Of a stretch of DNA of 64,000 nucleotides, positions 10,059 through 21,296 are shown piece after piece; position 1 is the stretch's first letter; each line of letters opens with the position of its first letter. The DNA is from Bathynomus jamesi (lineage: Eukaryota > Arthropoda > Malacostraca > Isopoda > Cirolanidae). The notes under the pieces are model-generated. The model searched no databases, was not told where the DNA came from, and saw only the letters and a list, made by a program, of their open reading frames with translations. Both the position numbers and the translations under genes were made by a program. The DNA lies in the NCBI GenBank assembly GCA_023014485.1, contig JAJOZX010002577.1:1-64000 (forward strand). The letters run 5' to 3'.

Positions 10059-10655
10059 ATGGCATCCCCGTCAAGTACGTGCAGTCGCTGTGAATGGAAA
10101 TTTGCTGCTTACGCGTTTACAATGGCTAATAATAATGATCAGTTAGTTTGCAGGTGGTGCTCAAGCAGGGAAGTGCTGAGGAACGAGTTAGAACGTGAGA
10201 GGGAGGCCAAGGTGAGACTTGAAGAAAGCGTGATGCTCCTGACGGCAAAATTAGAATCCCTTGAGACTCCAGTTACGACCCCTCCTGCCTCAGTTTCTAT
10301 TAATACTATAAATAGTACTAATAGCCCTCTCTCTTCCCCTAGTTCCCAACCCTTCGTTCGAGTGCGAAATGGAGCCCCATTGAGAAAAGCAAAGACTTGT
10401 CTACCAGTAATAACAAGCAATAAGTTTTCTGTTTTAGGGTTCGAAGATACTGATGAACCGGAAATACGACTCGTTGGTGATTCCATTGTTCGAGGGCAGC
10501 TCGAGGAATTCTGTGGGAGAAACCCTCGTCGTAGGCGCCGTTACTGCTACCCTGGTGCAAGGGTGGAGGATATAACTAATAATGTTGACCATTTTACAGA
10601 CAGTACCGCCGAGGACACAACGTATGTTATTCATGTCGGTACTAATAACGTGTGA
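10059..10655 (+). pseudogene. CR1 ORF1, first part: zinc knuckle, coiled coil, SGNH esterase
   Basis: 198 codons from ATG 10059. Residues 6-34 hold paired CxxC-type cysteines (CSRC ... CRWC). About 35-65 is a charged coiled coil (LRNELEREREAKVRLEES). Residues 66-130 are a Ser/Thr-rich linker. From about 140 an SGNH/GDSL esterase starts: VGDSIVRGQ with the nucleophile Ser, YPGARVEDI, and IHVGTNNV with the block III Asn. It stops because about 720 bp of foreign sequence follows. Esterase-bearing ORF1 proteins of CR1 elements are thought to assist RNP-membrane or nucleic-acid handling. The rest of the domain resumes at 11,385. Confidence 0.8.
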
Positions 10656-10659
10656 AAAA

Positions 10660-11378
10660 TGCTCTGTATGAATTGGTCCACAATTAACCCACCCCTTATA
10701 TCTCCAGTCTAACTATAGAGTAGATTAAGTCTAGCCCTGTAGGGGTCAGCCTAGAGATTCCGGAAATGGTCCAGAGCGGGCAGATAAATTGAGGTCCACA
10801 GTAGGATTCCTCACCAAATTAGGTTAGGGCAATCTACCTTCACCTTTGTTAAGCTATGAGTTAATGCTAGGTCTTAGGCCACAATGTAGGCCTAATTTGT
10901 CTGACCGAGCTTAATTTAATGCATTTAATTCTAACTGGGTTAAAAACACAATTAGTCACTTACTGCTAGTTATTAGAGTCCCTTTTCTCCTTATTTGTTT
11001 AATTGTTGAGAGCGTACTTGCTGGTGGGGATCGTTTTTCGTTGTCTGTTCTTCTCCCTTCTCTCGTTCCGTCTTGTCGCCCCGTTCCTCGTTTTCGTTCT
11101 CCCTTGTTCTCCTTTTCGCGGGGCTTTTTCCACCAGCGTCCTCTTAGTTTTTTCTTCGGTTGGTTGATCGGTAATGTATATCTATTACCGAGCACGCTCT
11201 TGTCACACAATATATAAATACTAGTGTGGAGAATAACTCTGGTGAGCAACCAATTGGTTTCATCCACCCAGTTATTGACATAAAAGGAATTTAATAATTG
11301 CTAGATTAACTACCTACCTACTCAGTAAACCATTTTCGTTACCTCCCAACTACCCACACATCAGTTTTCCATAAACGT
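10660..11378. mobile_element. Unidentified insertion inside CR1 ORF1
   Basis: The esterase reading stops after GTNNV and resumes after this segment as RSEELLARYRDLLERLKEK in the expected order, so about 720 bp were inserted. The segment contains a pyrimidine-rich centre (11040-11160), a TATA-like ATATATAAATACTAG near 11212 and no recognisable coding sequence. A solo LTR is possible, but I could not fix TG/CA ends or a target duplication. Confidence 0.55.
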
Positions 11379-11384
11379 TTTAAA

Positions 11385-11721
11385 TTCTAGATCGGAAGAA
11401 CTGCTGGCTAGGTACAGGGACTTATTAGAGCGACTAAAGGAGAAAACTAATAATATTGTTTTAACAGGTATACTTCCTCGAATTATCCAACGTAACGATT
11501 TCTACAGCAAGGCGACCTATATTAACAATAACCTAAAGTCTCTCTGCCAACAGGAAGGAGTGCATTTTGCAAATTTTTGGAACAGTTTCTACGGCAGGAG
11601 GGACTTGTTCCTCGAAGATGGACTTCATCTTAATGACGTTGGAGCTGCGCGTTTAGGAAGACTATTTCATAATACTGTCTCTTCTTTTCAGGCTGCCGTA
11701 ACTCGAACGGTCCCAGCGTAA
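11385..11721 (+). pseudogene. CR1 ORF1, C-terminal half of the esterase
   Basis: Open on the + strand to the stop at 11719. Visible blocks are RSEELLARYRDLLERLK, then NNIVLTGILPRI, then the catalytic DGLHLNDVGAARLG with the Asp-x2-His of SGNH enzymes. It ends TRTVPA. Together with 10059-10655 this gives an ORF1 of about 310 codons, usual for CR1. ORF2 begins some 55 bp downstream. Confidence 0.75.
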
Positions 11722-11777
11722 ATTCCACTTATTTCCCCTGCGCTCGCGAAGGTGTCGTAATTACAAACAATTTGAAG

Positions 11778-14547
11778 GTTCTATCCTTAAATGCTCGTAG
11801 CCTACGAAATAAAATAAATGAATTTTTTTCTTAATTGCTTGTAAAGACTATGACTTAATTGCGATAAACGAATCGTGGCTTAGCACTGAAACACGTGACT
11901 TTGTAGGGGAGTATCAAATTAAAGGTTATAGACTTTTTGTTAACATAGGTAGGCGAGGAGGCGGTGTTATGTTGTATATCAAAGATAATATTGCGAACGT
12001 TATAGAAGTAAAGCACTCAATTCCAGAACCGATAGATTCGACTATAGCAGAACTTAAATTAAACGACTTCAAACTTCTTGTTGCGGTTATATATAGGCCC
12101 CCTAATCAAACAGCTGATACGGACGAAGCGTTATATCGTGAACTAAAGAGAATAATCGGTAGTGAGCAGGCTTTAGTTATGGGTGACTTTAATTGCGCCA
12201 ACGTGAATTACGATACAATGCAGGGAGACGCGGAAGGTAATCGTTTAGTTAATTTTCTCGAGGATAGCTTTCTTATTCAAAAGGTTGGGGAACCTACGAG
12301 GTTGGACAGTATTTTAGATTTAGTAATAACTACGGATGATAGGCTAATTACTGATCTTCAAGTAATAGAACCGTTAAGCAATAGCGATCACAATATGGTA
12401 GAGTTTGTCCTCTCAGTAAGTCACTCGAAACCAACTAACTCGACTAAAATTCCTAACTTCCAGCACGCAGACTTTTGTAAATTTCGAAATAAATTGTCAC
12501 ACGTCAATTGGGAAAACGTGATGGGGAACTCCAACGCAAAACTAATGTGGGAATCGTTCGAAACAGTATTTAGGACTATAAATGAGGAATGTGTACCGTA
12601 CAAAATTAAGCGTGCGAAAGTAAACAACAAGCCCTTGTGGTTTACTTCTAGAGTACGAAACATTATAAAGAGTAGAGATAGGGCTTATAGGCAACATAAG
12701 TGCGATAAAGACAATTTGTTGTTACGAAACAACTACATATCTCTGAGGCGTGAAGCGAAAAGTGTAATAAAAAAGTCCAAGCGCGAATTTGAAATCTCCA
12801 TAGCTCGTGACGGTAAAGAAAACCCCAAGCGATTCTTTCAATACGTCAATAATAGAAATCCAGTAAAAAGTGTCTTGGGTCCATTGAAAAATGTAAATGG
12901 AGATCTAGTCTCTGAAAACAAGGAAATGGCTACCTTGCTAAACGAATTTTTTACGTCAGTTTTTACTATAGAAGATGTAACGAATATCCCTACGGTCATA
13001 GACATAATACCTTTTGATAATGGTAATATTTTGGATAATATTGTCGTTAGTGAAGGGGAAGTAATGCGCTATATTGATAAAATGAAAACGCGTAAATCAC
13101 CGGGTCCGGATTCCATATATCCCATACAACTAAAAGAATTAAAAGATAGCATTGTTGTGCCGCTAACAAAGATTTTTAATGCGTCTATTTCTGAGGGGTG
13201 CGTACCAGATAATTTCAAGTTAGCAAACGTAACACCTATCTTTAAGAAAGGCGATAAAGGTGCGGCGGGAAATTATAGGCCAATCAGTTTAACGTCTGTT
13301 GTAGGTAAGCTACTTGAATCAATAATTAGGGATCGTATAGTCGAACACTTAGAAGTGCATAATCTGGTTAGAAACACGCAGCACGGTTTTAGGCGAAACA
13401 AATCTTGCTTAACTAATCTTTTAGAATTTTTCCAAAGCGTGGTTGACGTTTACGATAGACATCGGGCGGTTGATGTAGTGTACTTAGATTTTCAAAAAGC
13501 GTTTGACACCGTGCCGCACAAAAGACTCATTGAAAAAACTAAGGCTCATGGAATCAGGGGTGTAGTAATAAATTGGCTAGAAGAGTGGTTGCGAGGCAGG
13601 AAACAGAGGGTGGTCGTTGATGGAGCGGAGTCGTGTTGGGCTAATGTAGCGAGTGGCGTTCCTCAGGGTTCTGTATTGGGCCCCTTGCTTTTTCTTATAT
13701 ATATTAACGATTTAGATGTCGGCCTAGTCAGTACAGTTTCAAAGTTTGCGGATGACACGAAGCTGGGTGGTAGGGCGATTAATGACGAAGATAGAGGTAA
13801 AATTCAGGAAGATCTGAATAAAATCGTTGATTGGTCAGTCACATGGCAAATGAGATTTAACGTGGATAAGTGCAAAATTTTGCATATAGGTTCGCGTAAC
13901 GGTAATTTTGCGTATAGTATGTCAGGGAAAGATTTAACAAGCGTAGAGCAGGAAAAAGATTTAGGAGTTATAGTCACTGGTGATTTAAAAGTAGCGAAAC
14001 AAAGTACAGCAGCGGTCAATAAGGCGAACAAAGTGTTAGGTTTTATAGCTCGAAATTTTGAGTACAAATCGCGCGATATTATAGTTCTCTTTATAAATCA
14101 TTAGTTAGACCCCATTTGGAGTACGCGGTCCAATTTTGGAATCCGCATATGCGCAAAGATATAGACAAAATCGAAAGAGTTCAAAGACGAGCAACTAAGA
14201 TGATTCCGTCTCTTAGGTCAAAGTCGTACGAGGATAGGCTTAAGGAGTTAAAATTGACTACACTCGAGACTAGGAGGTTAAGGGGTGATCTAATCCAGGT
14301 TTTCAAAATTATGAATGGGTTTGATAACGTAGATAGAGATAGCTTTTTCGAAATATCTCAATATAATAGGACTAGAAATAACGGGTGTAAGTTGACAAGT
14401 AGAAGGTTCGAGACAGCAGTTGCGAAAAACTTTTTTACGCATAGAATAGTAAATACCTGGAATAGTTTGCCGGTAGAAGTAATTAGTAGCACGTCTATAA
14501 ACATGTTTAAAAATCGATTAGAGCGCATGTTGATAGAAAGGGTATAG
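11778..14547 (+). pseudogene. CR1 ORF2: APE endonuclease and reverse transcriptase, two frameshifts
   Basis: The endonuclease starts at about 11778 (LKVLSLNARSLRNKINEF). A one-base deletion in the T-run near 11828 breaks it before DYDLIAINESWL. From 11,834 the frame is open to 14,104 (711 codons from the ATG at 11969). It has GGGVMLYIKDN, the catalytic MGDFNCANVNY and SNSDHN of the APE domain, then RT blocks KSPGPDSIYP, NYRPISLTS, HGFRRNKSC, YLDFQKAFDTVPH, ASGVPQGSVLGPLLF, the catalytic KFADDT and LGV. A one-base loss near 14,090 shifts the last 145 codons (LYKSLVRPHLEYAVQFW to RMLIERV). All catalytic residues I can see are intact. Confidence 0.9.
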
Positions 14548-14619
14548 TTTAAGGTAGTAAAATTAAGCTTTGTGGGGATAGATCCCACAGCTCAACACAA
14601 GTGTTGTGGGATATAGGGA

Positions 14620-15300
14620 GGCAGCGTCTTGGGTTAGGGGATACTCTCTGTCCTTACACACCCCATTTAAAGAGATTCCTCTGCCGAGCGGTGCCCCCCA
14701 TAGTACTGTGAGGTATTGAAAAACTCATGATCTTCACTTGCCCCACAAACACCTTTAAATGGGAGACCCATAATGGGTGCACACACATTTCTACATTCCT
14801 GTACAGTCTTTACAGCCACAACTACACTTTTCCTCGTAAGTGTATATATTGTAATGTATATGGTTGTAAATTTTGACTTGGTCCGCAATCGATATGGACC
14901 GTGACTTGATGGATACCGTAATGAAATTGACTGGATTCTTTGGATCTGATATATTTGCATGTCCGTTATAAATAGATATAGAGTGTAACATATTTGTGGA
15001 TAGTAGTTTATTATGACTTGATCCTCTGGATCGAGAGATTCTATCCTTAGTTTTAAATCGATAATTAATTTTTAAATTGATAATTATTTAGTTTCGTAAA
15101 AATTGGTCGTTGCCAATTTACCGGCAGTTTTACATGAATTTCTTATGTTCTTGTGGTTCGGAACCCACGTAAAATTGTAGGTCCCCTCCGCCACCACGGA
15201 GGACATACACAATACACGATTACGAACACAGTTAGGTAGACCAACCATGAGTGGATCTTAGGGTCTTTGTTGGTCTGAAACATTATAACATTATAACAAT
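14620..15300. other. No recognised gene
   Basis: Contains an imperfect inverted pair, CCCATTTAAAGAG (about 14661) against CTTTAAATGGGAG (about 14752). A minus-strand 97-codon frame here lacks recognisable protein features. Probably decayed repeat sequence. Confidence 0.5.
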
Positions 15301-15445
15301 CTTCTCCATATCTAATTGTCATCTCCTCTTCACATACTCTACGTGATGGTGTACAGTATTTCTTAATAATCCTTTCTCGATCAAATAATTTGCAATTCTT
15401 TCTCTATTTTCAATTATGCCACAAAGTCTTCTGAAATTCATCCTA
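15300..15445 (-). pseudogene. Possible Merlin-type transposase N-terminal fragment
   Basis: The minus strand reads MNFRRLCGIIENRERIANYL and IEKGLL, then, after a shift, KYCTPSRRVCEEEMTIRYGE. This is similar in layout to the N-terminus of IS1595/Merlin transposases, a helical block ending in GLL followed by a zinc-binding C..C..M. Short and shifted, so low confidence. Confidence 0.35.
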
Positions 15446-15499
15446 AAAAATAAAAAAAAATTAATAGAGCACCCAATTAAACAAAGAGCACCAATTTTT

Positions 15500-16080
15500 T
15501 AATAAAATATATGGTGCTTTCCTGTTAATGGGAATACCCAAACGCCTGCCATCATCTGGACTTGTATCTTGCGGAATTCATGTGGTGACAATATATCAAA
15601 AGCAGTGACGTTTTTTCTGTGATTTTAGATGACAAAGACATTTTGGTCCCCTACTAACTGATTATCGCTTACATATTAACTAATTTTATTTAAATGATTA
15701 ATAAATTTGGTACTTATGTATTATCGGGACTACCAAACTGGTTACGATGTATTTTTGCTCTTGTCATTTTTGTTTAAACTAACAAACATCACAACCTAAT
15801 CAATTGTCAAAGGTGTACAGTTAACCTAACGGCATTTAGTTGACCTAACCAGGCATTTTCCGTTATATTAACCTGTTAGGTTTTAAAATTCAATGCCCAG
15901 TTAGGTCAACTGTACACCCTTGATGATTGGTTAGGTTAAGTTGATATTTTTGTTAATTTAAACAGAAATGATGAGAGCAAAAATACATAACAAACAGTTT
16001 GGTGGTGGGCAGTTGGGTATTCCTGTTAACAAGAAAGCACCAAATATATATAGGAAACTATTTTTTAATAAAAAAAATGG
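15500..16080. repeat. Foldback repeat with CCTAA-type blocks, left arm interrupted
   Basis: Left arm pieces (15500-15549 and 15730-15850) and the right arm (15870-16080) are inverted copies. TGGTGCTTTCCTGTTAATGG pairs with CCTGTTAACAAGAAAGCACC, and TGTATTTTTGCTCTTGTC pairs with GAGAGCAAAAATACATAA. The centre near 15855 carries TTAACCTGTTAGGTT. A 180-bp insertion (about 15550-15729) sits only in the left arm. The arms contain the repeated CCTAACC-rich module also seen at 6560 and 8530. Confidence 0.8.
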
Positions 16081-16389
16081 GGGGGCTAATACGGAACTGT
16101 AGCCAAACCTATTTATTTGTTTATGGTAAAAGTACTAGAGTTTTGTGAGCAGTAACTGACCAGTCCACTTACACTCTGGAGGAAAGGATAGTGATGAATA
16201 CTTGGGCTCATGAAAGGTCACAAATAAGTATTGCCTAAATACTCAGTTTATTTGACTTTATTAGGACCACATAAGGCTGATTTCACCAGTATTCGTATAT
16301 TGTAAAGTTTTAATTAGTGCTTGGTGCTCTCAGTTTGCAGGCTATAATTATTAACCTAAGAGTATATTAAAAAAATTATGAAACAGTAA

Positions 16390-17049
16390 TTATGTGTTTT
16401 ATCACACTCAGTCATTTTACACACCAAAATACATTTTTCTAGTAGTATTTGATGTGATTTGTTCAAATATGACCTCCATTTCCGTCGGAAATGAGATCCA
16501 ACAAAGTTATAGTACTTTGAAGTTTGGCTCATTTTCAAGGGAAATGGAAGTCAAAATCTAAGCAAAACATCAAATATTACTAGAAAAATGTATTTTGGTA
16601 CTAATTAACCTAACCGTGGCTAACCTAACCTAACCGTGGCTAACCTAACTAACCGTGGCTAAACGAGCCTAACCGTGGCTAAACGAGCTCTCGTCTGTAT
16701 CCACCACCTAATCCATAATAAGGTAATACTCTAGGCTTGTTTAGCCAGGGTTAGGCTCATTTAGCCAGGGTTAGGATCGTTTAGCCAGGGTTAGGCTCGT
16801 TTAGCCACGGTTAGGTTAGAGGTTAGGTTAATTAATACCAAAATACATTTTTCTAGTAATATTTGATGTGTTTTGCTTAGATTTTGACTTCCATTTCCCT
16901 TGAAAATGAGCCAAACTTCAAAGTACTATAACTTTGTTGGATCTCATTTCCGACGGAAATGGAGGTCATATTTGAACAAATCACATCAAATACTACTAGA
17001 AAAATGTATTTTGGTGTGTAAAATGACTGAGTGTGATAAAACACATAAT
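16390..17049. repeat. Large foldback repeat built on CCTAACC / TTAGCCA units
   Basis: Arms of about 300 bp (16390-16689 and 16736-17049) are near-perfect inverted copies. The outer halves hold AAAATACATTTTTCTAGTA and a 70-bp AT-rich body. The inner halves hold arrays of CTAACCTAACCGTGGCTAAA units and their complement. The central spacer is about 45 bp. ORFs read from both strands are mirror images of the same sequence and are not genes. No target duplication was identified. Confidence 0.9.
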
Positions 17050-17620
17050 AACCTATGAAACTTATCAGATAAATACCTTGCAAAATATATTTACAAAAAA
17101 CATTTGTAATTTGTAAAATTTGTGAAAATTAGTCTTTTAAGCAAAAGTAGCCATTTTGAAATCTGTAAATACCTATTTTATATGCAAATACACTTATATT
17201 TCTTTTCATATATTGATAGAATAAGGTTGAAACTCATTTTTTGAACATACAAAATTTTTTAAAATCTGTAATTTAGGGGGGGGGGGGGCAGGACCCCTTC
17301 AAATGGAATAAAGTGTCGTAACCTTTTTCTGTTAATTTTAGCCATTTTTTCTACTTATGATAATTTGTTATGTGTGCAATTACCTTTCATAAACACTTTA
17401 AATCACTGTTCTATGTCAATTAGGGACTGAATTATGGTGGTTTGAATATTTACAGTTTTCATCCCTACCAAAAAAAAGGGGGGAGCATAACTTTTGAACC
17501 ATAACTCCGATTGAGCTCATATTTGAAATTTGGTACTTACTAGCATAGACCATTCTATAAACCAAATTTAAGCAAAATCTATGAGGGTGTGGTTTTGACC
17601 ACTGCATGATTTATGAATAT
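17050..17620. other. AT-rich sequence, no recognised gene
   Basis: Contains a G-run at about 17277-17288 and otherwise unstructured AT-rich DNA. Confidence 0.5.
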
Positions 17621-17621
17621 A

Positions 17622-18160
17622 CAGTGCTGGCTCTTCCATTAAGCAGATCACGCAGTGTGCATGGGGCCCTGTAAGGCGGGGGAGAGCCCAGTAATCAGTA
17701 CAAAAAAATTAATGAATGAATGATTGACAGAAATAAAAAAAAAATAAGCCAAATTTTAATTTTTTTTTAAACTCTTCCAGCGCCATTCATTTTATTTCCA
17801 TATAAAATCTAACCATTTTTTTTATGCCTAATGTGTGCCATCAGATCTGCCATCTCAGAAAATGATTGCACTGGAATTGCTGACTTACATACACGAGAAG
17901 CAGCTGATAGTTATATCCAAACCTATGGATTGCTCTCAGAATTGCAGTCACTCTTCCAGTGACCGTAGCCACAGCTGAAAGGAGCTTCTCCAAGTTGAAG
18001 CTAATTAAAATGTACCTCAGGTCAACAATGGCACAAGAACATCTCAGTGGGCTTGCCATCATGAGCATCATTGGGAGGTAGGCCAGAAGCTGTCCTTTGA
18101 TGATATTGATGAATTTGCAATAAAAACGGAGAGAAAGGTTTTGAATGTATGTGATATATA
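17622..18160 (+). pseudogene. hAT transposase C-terminal relic
   Basis: The + strand, with shifts, reads VPVTVATAERSFSKLKLIKM, then YLRSTMAQEHLSGLAIMSII. This is the hAT dimerisation region, whose A-ERSFS-LK-IK-YLRSTM signature is diagnostic. The left boundary CAGTGCTGGCTCTTCC at 17622 looks like a hAT terminus, but no matching right end was found, so the element appears truncated. Everything upstream of the dimerisation region is absent. Confidence 0.75.
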
Positions 18161-18224
18161 TCTTTCTAAATAAACTTGTTAGATTTTTGTATATTTAATT
18201 GTATATAAACCATATATATATATT

Positions 18225-19900
18225 AGGGACCTCAAAGATATTTGCATGTAGGGCCTGCAAAAGGTTAGAGCTGGCACTGCGAATATCTACAAAAATGGAC
18301 TTGGTGGTGACTGTTCTCCACACTAAATCCAGTGTGCAAGTTAACACAGCAGAGGAAGAAAATGGAAACCCATGTATAAAATGTGCATTGGACTGCAACC
18401 TACATGCATTAAGATGTGATGAATGCAGACTATGGATACATTGCAGTTGTAGTGAACAGTGGTGGCTCGTGACTTTCAGTTATGGGGGTGCTGCCTCAGA
18501 AATTGCGAACAATTGTGTTGATTATATATATGAGAGAGAAAGTCGAATAGATAAATAGATAACTACTCGCTACTCAGTCATAAAAATAAGTAAAATAGTA
18601 TCATAAAATCAATTATAGGGTACTTACGCTTAACGGGTAATTTTGAATTTGCCAAAAATTGTATTTATAAACAAATTCCATTCTTCTGTTTTTATTCTGA
18701 GCGAAAAAATATTCTAAGAAATGAAAGCTATATATTGTAAATAATCCAATTATTATATAATTAACTTCAATCTCACGACAAAAAATAAATGATAACGAAT
18801 CATTGATAAATGCAATTCGGAAATTAAATTTTGAATTAACAAACGATACAGCAACACAACTACCACGTCAAACAAACAAATCGGCACTGCTCTGTCCACA
18901 GTGCTTTGGATCCTCTTAAACCCGCGATTCTGACTCGCTCTTCGTATGTCCGACACTGAGGTTTCAAGCATTTCGAACAAAATCTGGAACTGTTAAGTAC
19001 GTAGTTCCATGGGAAGGCTGAAGCTACTTTCGTGATTCATTCGTTCAGCATTGAAATAGTTTAAGGAAAAAAGGATATAATCTGATTTAAAAACTCAGTT
19101 CATTGAAAAAAACAATCAGAGAGGCTATTTTAAATATTTAAATATAAAGATCATAAGATCATGGGGGTGCTGCAGTTCCACAGTGCCTACCTGCGAGCCG
19201 CTCCTGGTAGTGAACTGCCTATTTATTTCCTTCTCATTCTTCAAAATTCAAAAAGAAAATTCTTATGCTTTAACTATGCTCATCAAATTTGCAATGAATA
19301 TGGTAGACAATTTGAAGAGCTTGAATTAGAACTGGCAAGAGTTACAGCAGGAGGAAATTGTCATTGCCAATGCAGAGCTTGCTGAAAAAGTGAAACCCTC
19401 AGGATGAGACCCTAGAGAGGGAAACTGCAAGCAAAAAAGGCACCAAAAGAGATATTAAGACCTTCAACAAAGTGAACAAACCCCACTGTACACAGTCACC
19501 AAAAAGCCAAAGGTGAAAACAAGAAGCCAGTATGCAAGTATTACAGGAAAGGCTTGTGTAAATATGGTCTTAAGGAAAGAGAATGCTCATTTACTCACCC
19601 ACCACTCTGCAAAAAATTTATAAATGATGGTAATGGCATTTCTGGATGTAGATCCACTGCAAGATGCCCCTATCTTCATCCTCAAATTTGACAGAGCTCA
19701 TGGTGGGAAAGAAGTTGTTTTAAAGAAAACTGCAATTTGGCCCACCTGAAGGGAACAGTCCAAATGCAGCCACACCAAAATCAATGGAGAGAATACTAGG
19801 ATAGTGGATCTGATATCCGTCAGCCCCATCTGGCCCAAGGGATGCAAGAAAACCCAAAATCAAATACCATTCCTGCACCCAGATCTTATACTGATGTAGT
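18225..19900 (+). pseudogene. LINE ORF1 with PHD and CCCH fingers, split by a hAT
   Basis: The first part (18225-18456) ends in a PHD-like finger: PCIKCALDCNLHALRCDECR then LWIHCSC. It is interrupted by the hAT at 18457-19206 and resumes in frame (HCSC-SELPIYFLL). About 19,310 gives a coiled-coil-like LEELELELARV. At 19,520-19,700, in another frame, are two C3H1 fingers: CKYYRKGLCKYGLKERECSF with THPPLC, and CRSTARCPYLHP. An ORF1 combining a PHD finger with CCCH fingers, lying directly upstream of an endonuclease, belongs to a LINE. Several shifts make it dead. ORF2 begins near 19,921. Confidence 0.7.
18457..19206. mobile_element. Non-autonomous hAT element (750 bp)
   Basis: Starts CAGTGGTGGCTCG and ends CGAGCCGCTCCTG, with GGGGGTGCTGC present in matching positions near both ends. 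Flanked by the perfect 8-bp duplication GTAGTGAA (18449-18456, 19207-19214). Removing the element and one copy rejoins the PHD reading frame. No transposase inside. Confidence 0.9.
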
Positions 19901-20539
19901 AAGTCCAGATAAGCCTACTGGTGATAATAGTACAGCAAGCAACCATGAAAAACCCCATTGGGGTTTTATCACCTCATGAAACAAATAAAAGACATTCAAA
20001 GCTCACTCAGGCTCCTTATACAAAAGCAAATGAGACCCCCAGCAGGAACCCTACAAATGCCCTACATGTGGGAGATGAAACAAATGACTCCACAAGTGTA
20101 TCAATAATTTACTTAAGCATCCAGGGCATTTACCCAAACTCAAACCATACCAAAGTACCTTACCTAAAGAGCCTAGTGGAAAACACTACTAGCACAGTTA
20201 TATTCCTCACAGAAACACACCTGAACCCCATGATCACGAGTAGTGAAATTGCAATTAAAGGGTATACATACCACCCATAGATGTGACAGAGAAGGCCATC
20301 TAAATGGTGGTGTCCTGATGTACATCCCTGAAAACATTCAAAGTGAACTGCTCATGGCATACTCAAATGGAGCCTGTGAACTCCTAATCATCATGCTCAG
20401 TATAAATAAAGAAGACATAATACTAGTGAATATCTATAGCCCCCCCAGATAGCTCCCATCTAGAGCTCACTGAAGTTCTGGAAAAAGTTGGGCAATGCCC
20501 AACTATCATAGACTCAACAAGAGATTTAATCATTACAGG

Positions 20540-21296
20540 CAGTGCTGTATTAAGGATTTTTGGGCCCTGGGGACAAAATATTCCTGGGGTCCCTCAGCAA
20601 GACAAATCTTTGAGCCATGTAAATTAATAAAACCATTTATTTCTAAATCAAATAATGCAAGTTTTATACAAATACCAAGCTGCTACAATTGCACCAAACC
20701 AATTACACAACTTCAAGTCCACTACTAATCTACCAAAGTTGGTCAAAAAAAATCATCCACCACCAGTATACAAAAGTTTTTTGAGCTGCTTCATATCACT
20801 AAATTTTCCAATCACAAGCTCAGTATTTAAATTCTGCAAAATATTCTTTTCTGTGCATAACAATGACAGACTTTGCAATTTCTTTTAGGTTAGCATTTGA
20901 AGTTTAACATTTTTAATCATGCTCAAATGAGAAAAAGAATGCTCTGCAGATACAGTTGACATCATCAAACACACACAAATGCAATAAGCAATGAAAGCAT
21001 TTGGGAAAACAGCCCTCAATTTGTGAATTTCTTGTAGTACTCCTAATGGGTGTGTCAGCTAAAGCATTTTGTTTGACAAACAGTACAAAATGCTGAAACT
21101 CAAATGGGAAGCTGTCCTCAAAATCATTTGGGTAATGGACTAGCCAGATTTTTTGTTGCTTTTGATGCTTCCTCTGAAGTTAGTCAAGATATTGTTGAGC
21201 ATTCCAAATTTATCATTGATATCATTATAAACATCGGCCCCTAAAACAGCTGGGCCCTGAGGCATCTCCCCCTGACCCCCTCTTAATATGCCACTA
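20540..21296 (-). mobile_element. hAT element with transposase C-terminal remnant
   Basis: Ends CAGTGCTGTATTAAG and CTTAATATGCCACTA, flanked by ATTACAGG on both sides (20532-20539, 21297-21304). The minus strand contains a decayed dimerisation segment, about 20,890-20,955 (STVSAEHSFSHLSMIKNV), and flanking stretches of the same protein, so the element is an internally deleted hAT. Subterminal GGGCCCTG/GGGCCCTGA blocks also match between ends. Confidence 0.9.

Larger units (their letters stand above)
9430..14620 (+). mobile_element. CR1-clade LINE, near full length, inactive
   Basis: A + strand element with a probable 5' region (9430-10058, including two diverged 70-bp copies ending in AAACGTGG and a T-run at 10030), ORF1 (10059-11721, interrupted), ORF2 (about 11778-14547) and a short 3' region with a hairpin around GGATCCCACA-like sequence (14568-14615). 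The CR1 assignment rests on the RT sequence, the SGNH esterase in ORF1 and the ORF2 C-terminal block LVRPHLEYAVQFW. A second, more diverged CR1 lies on the minus strand at 59,960-61,316. Confidence 0.85.

Noticed and set aside
10655..11385. Intron in CR1 ORF1
   Set aside because: GT and AG can be found near the edges, but the joined frame does not match cleanly and LINE ORFs lack introns. An insertion is more likely.
16356..17083. Two similar ORFs on the minus strand (16,356-16,538 and 16,877-17,083)
   Set aside because: They are read from opposite arms of the same foldback repeat and have no protein-like features.
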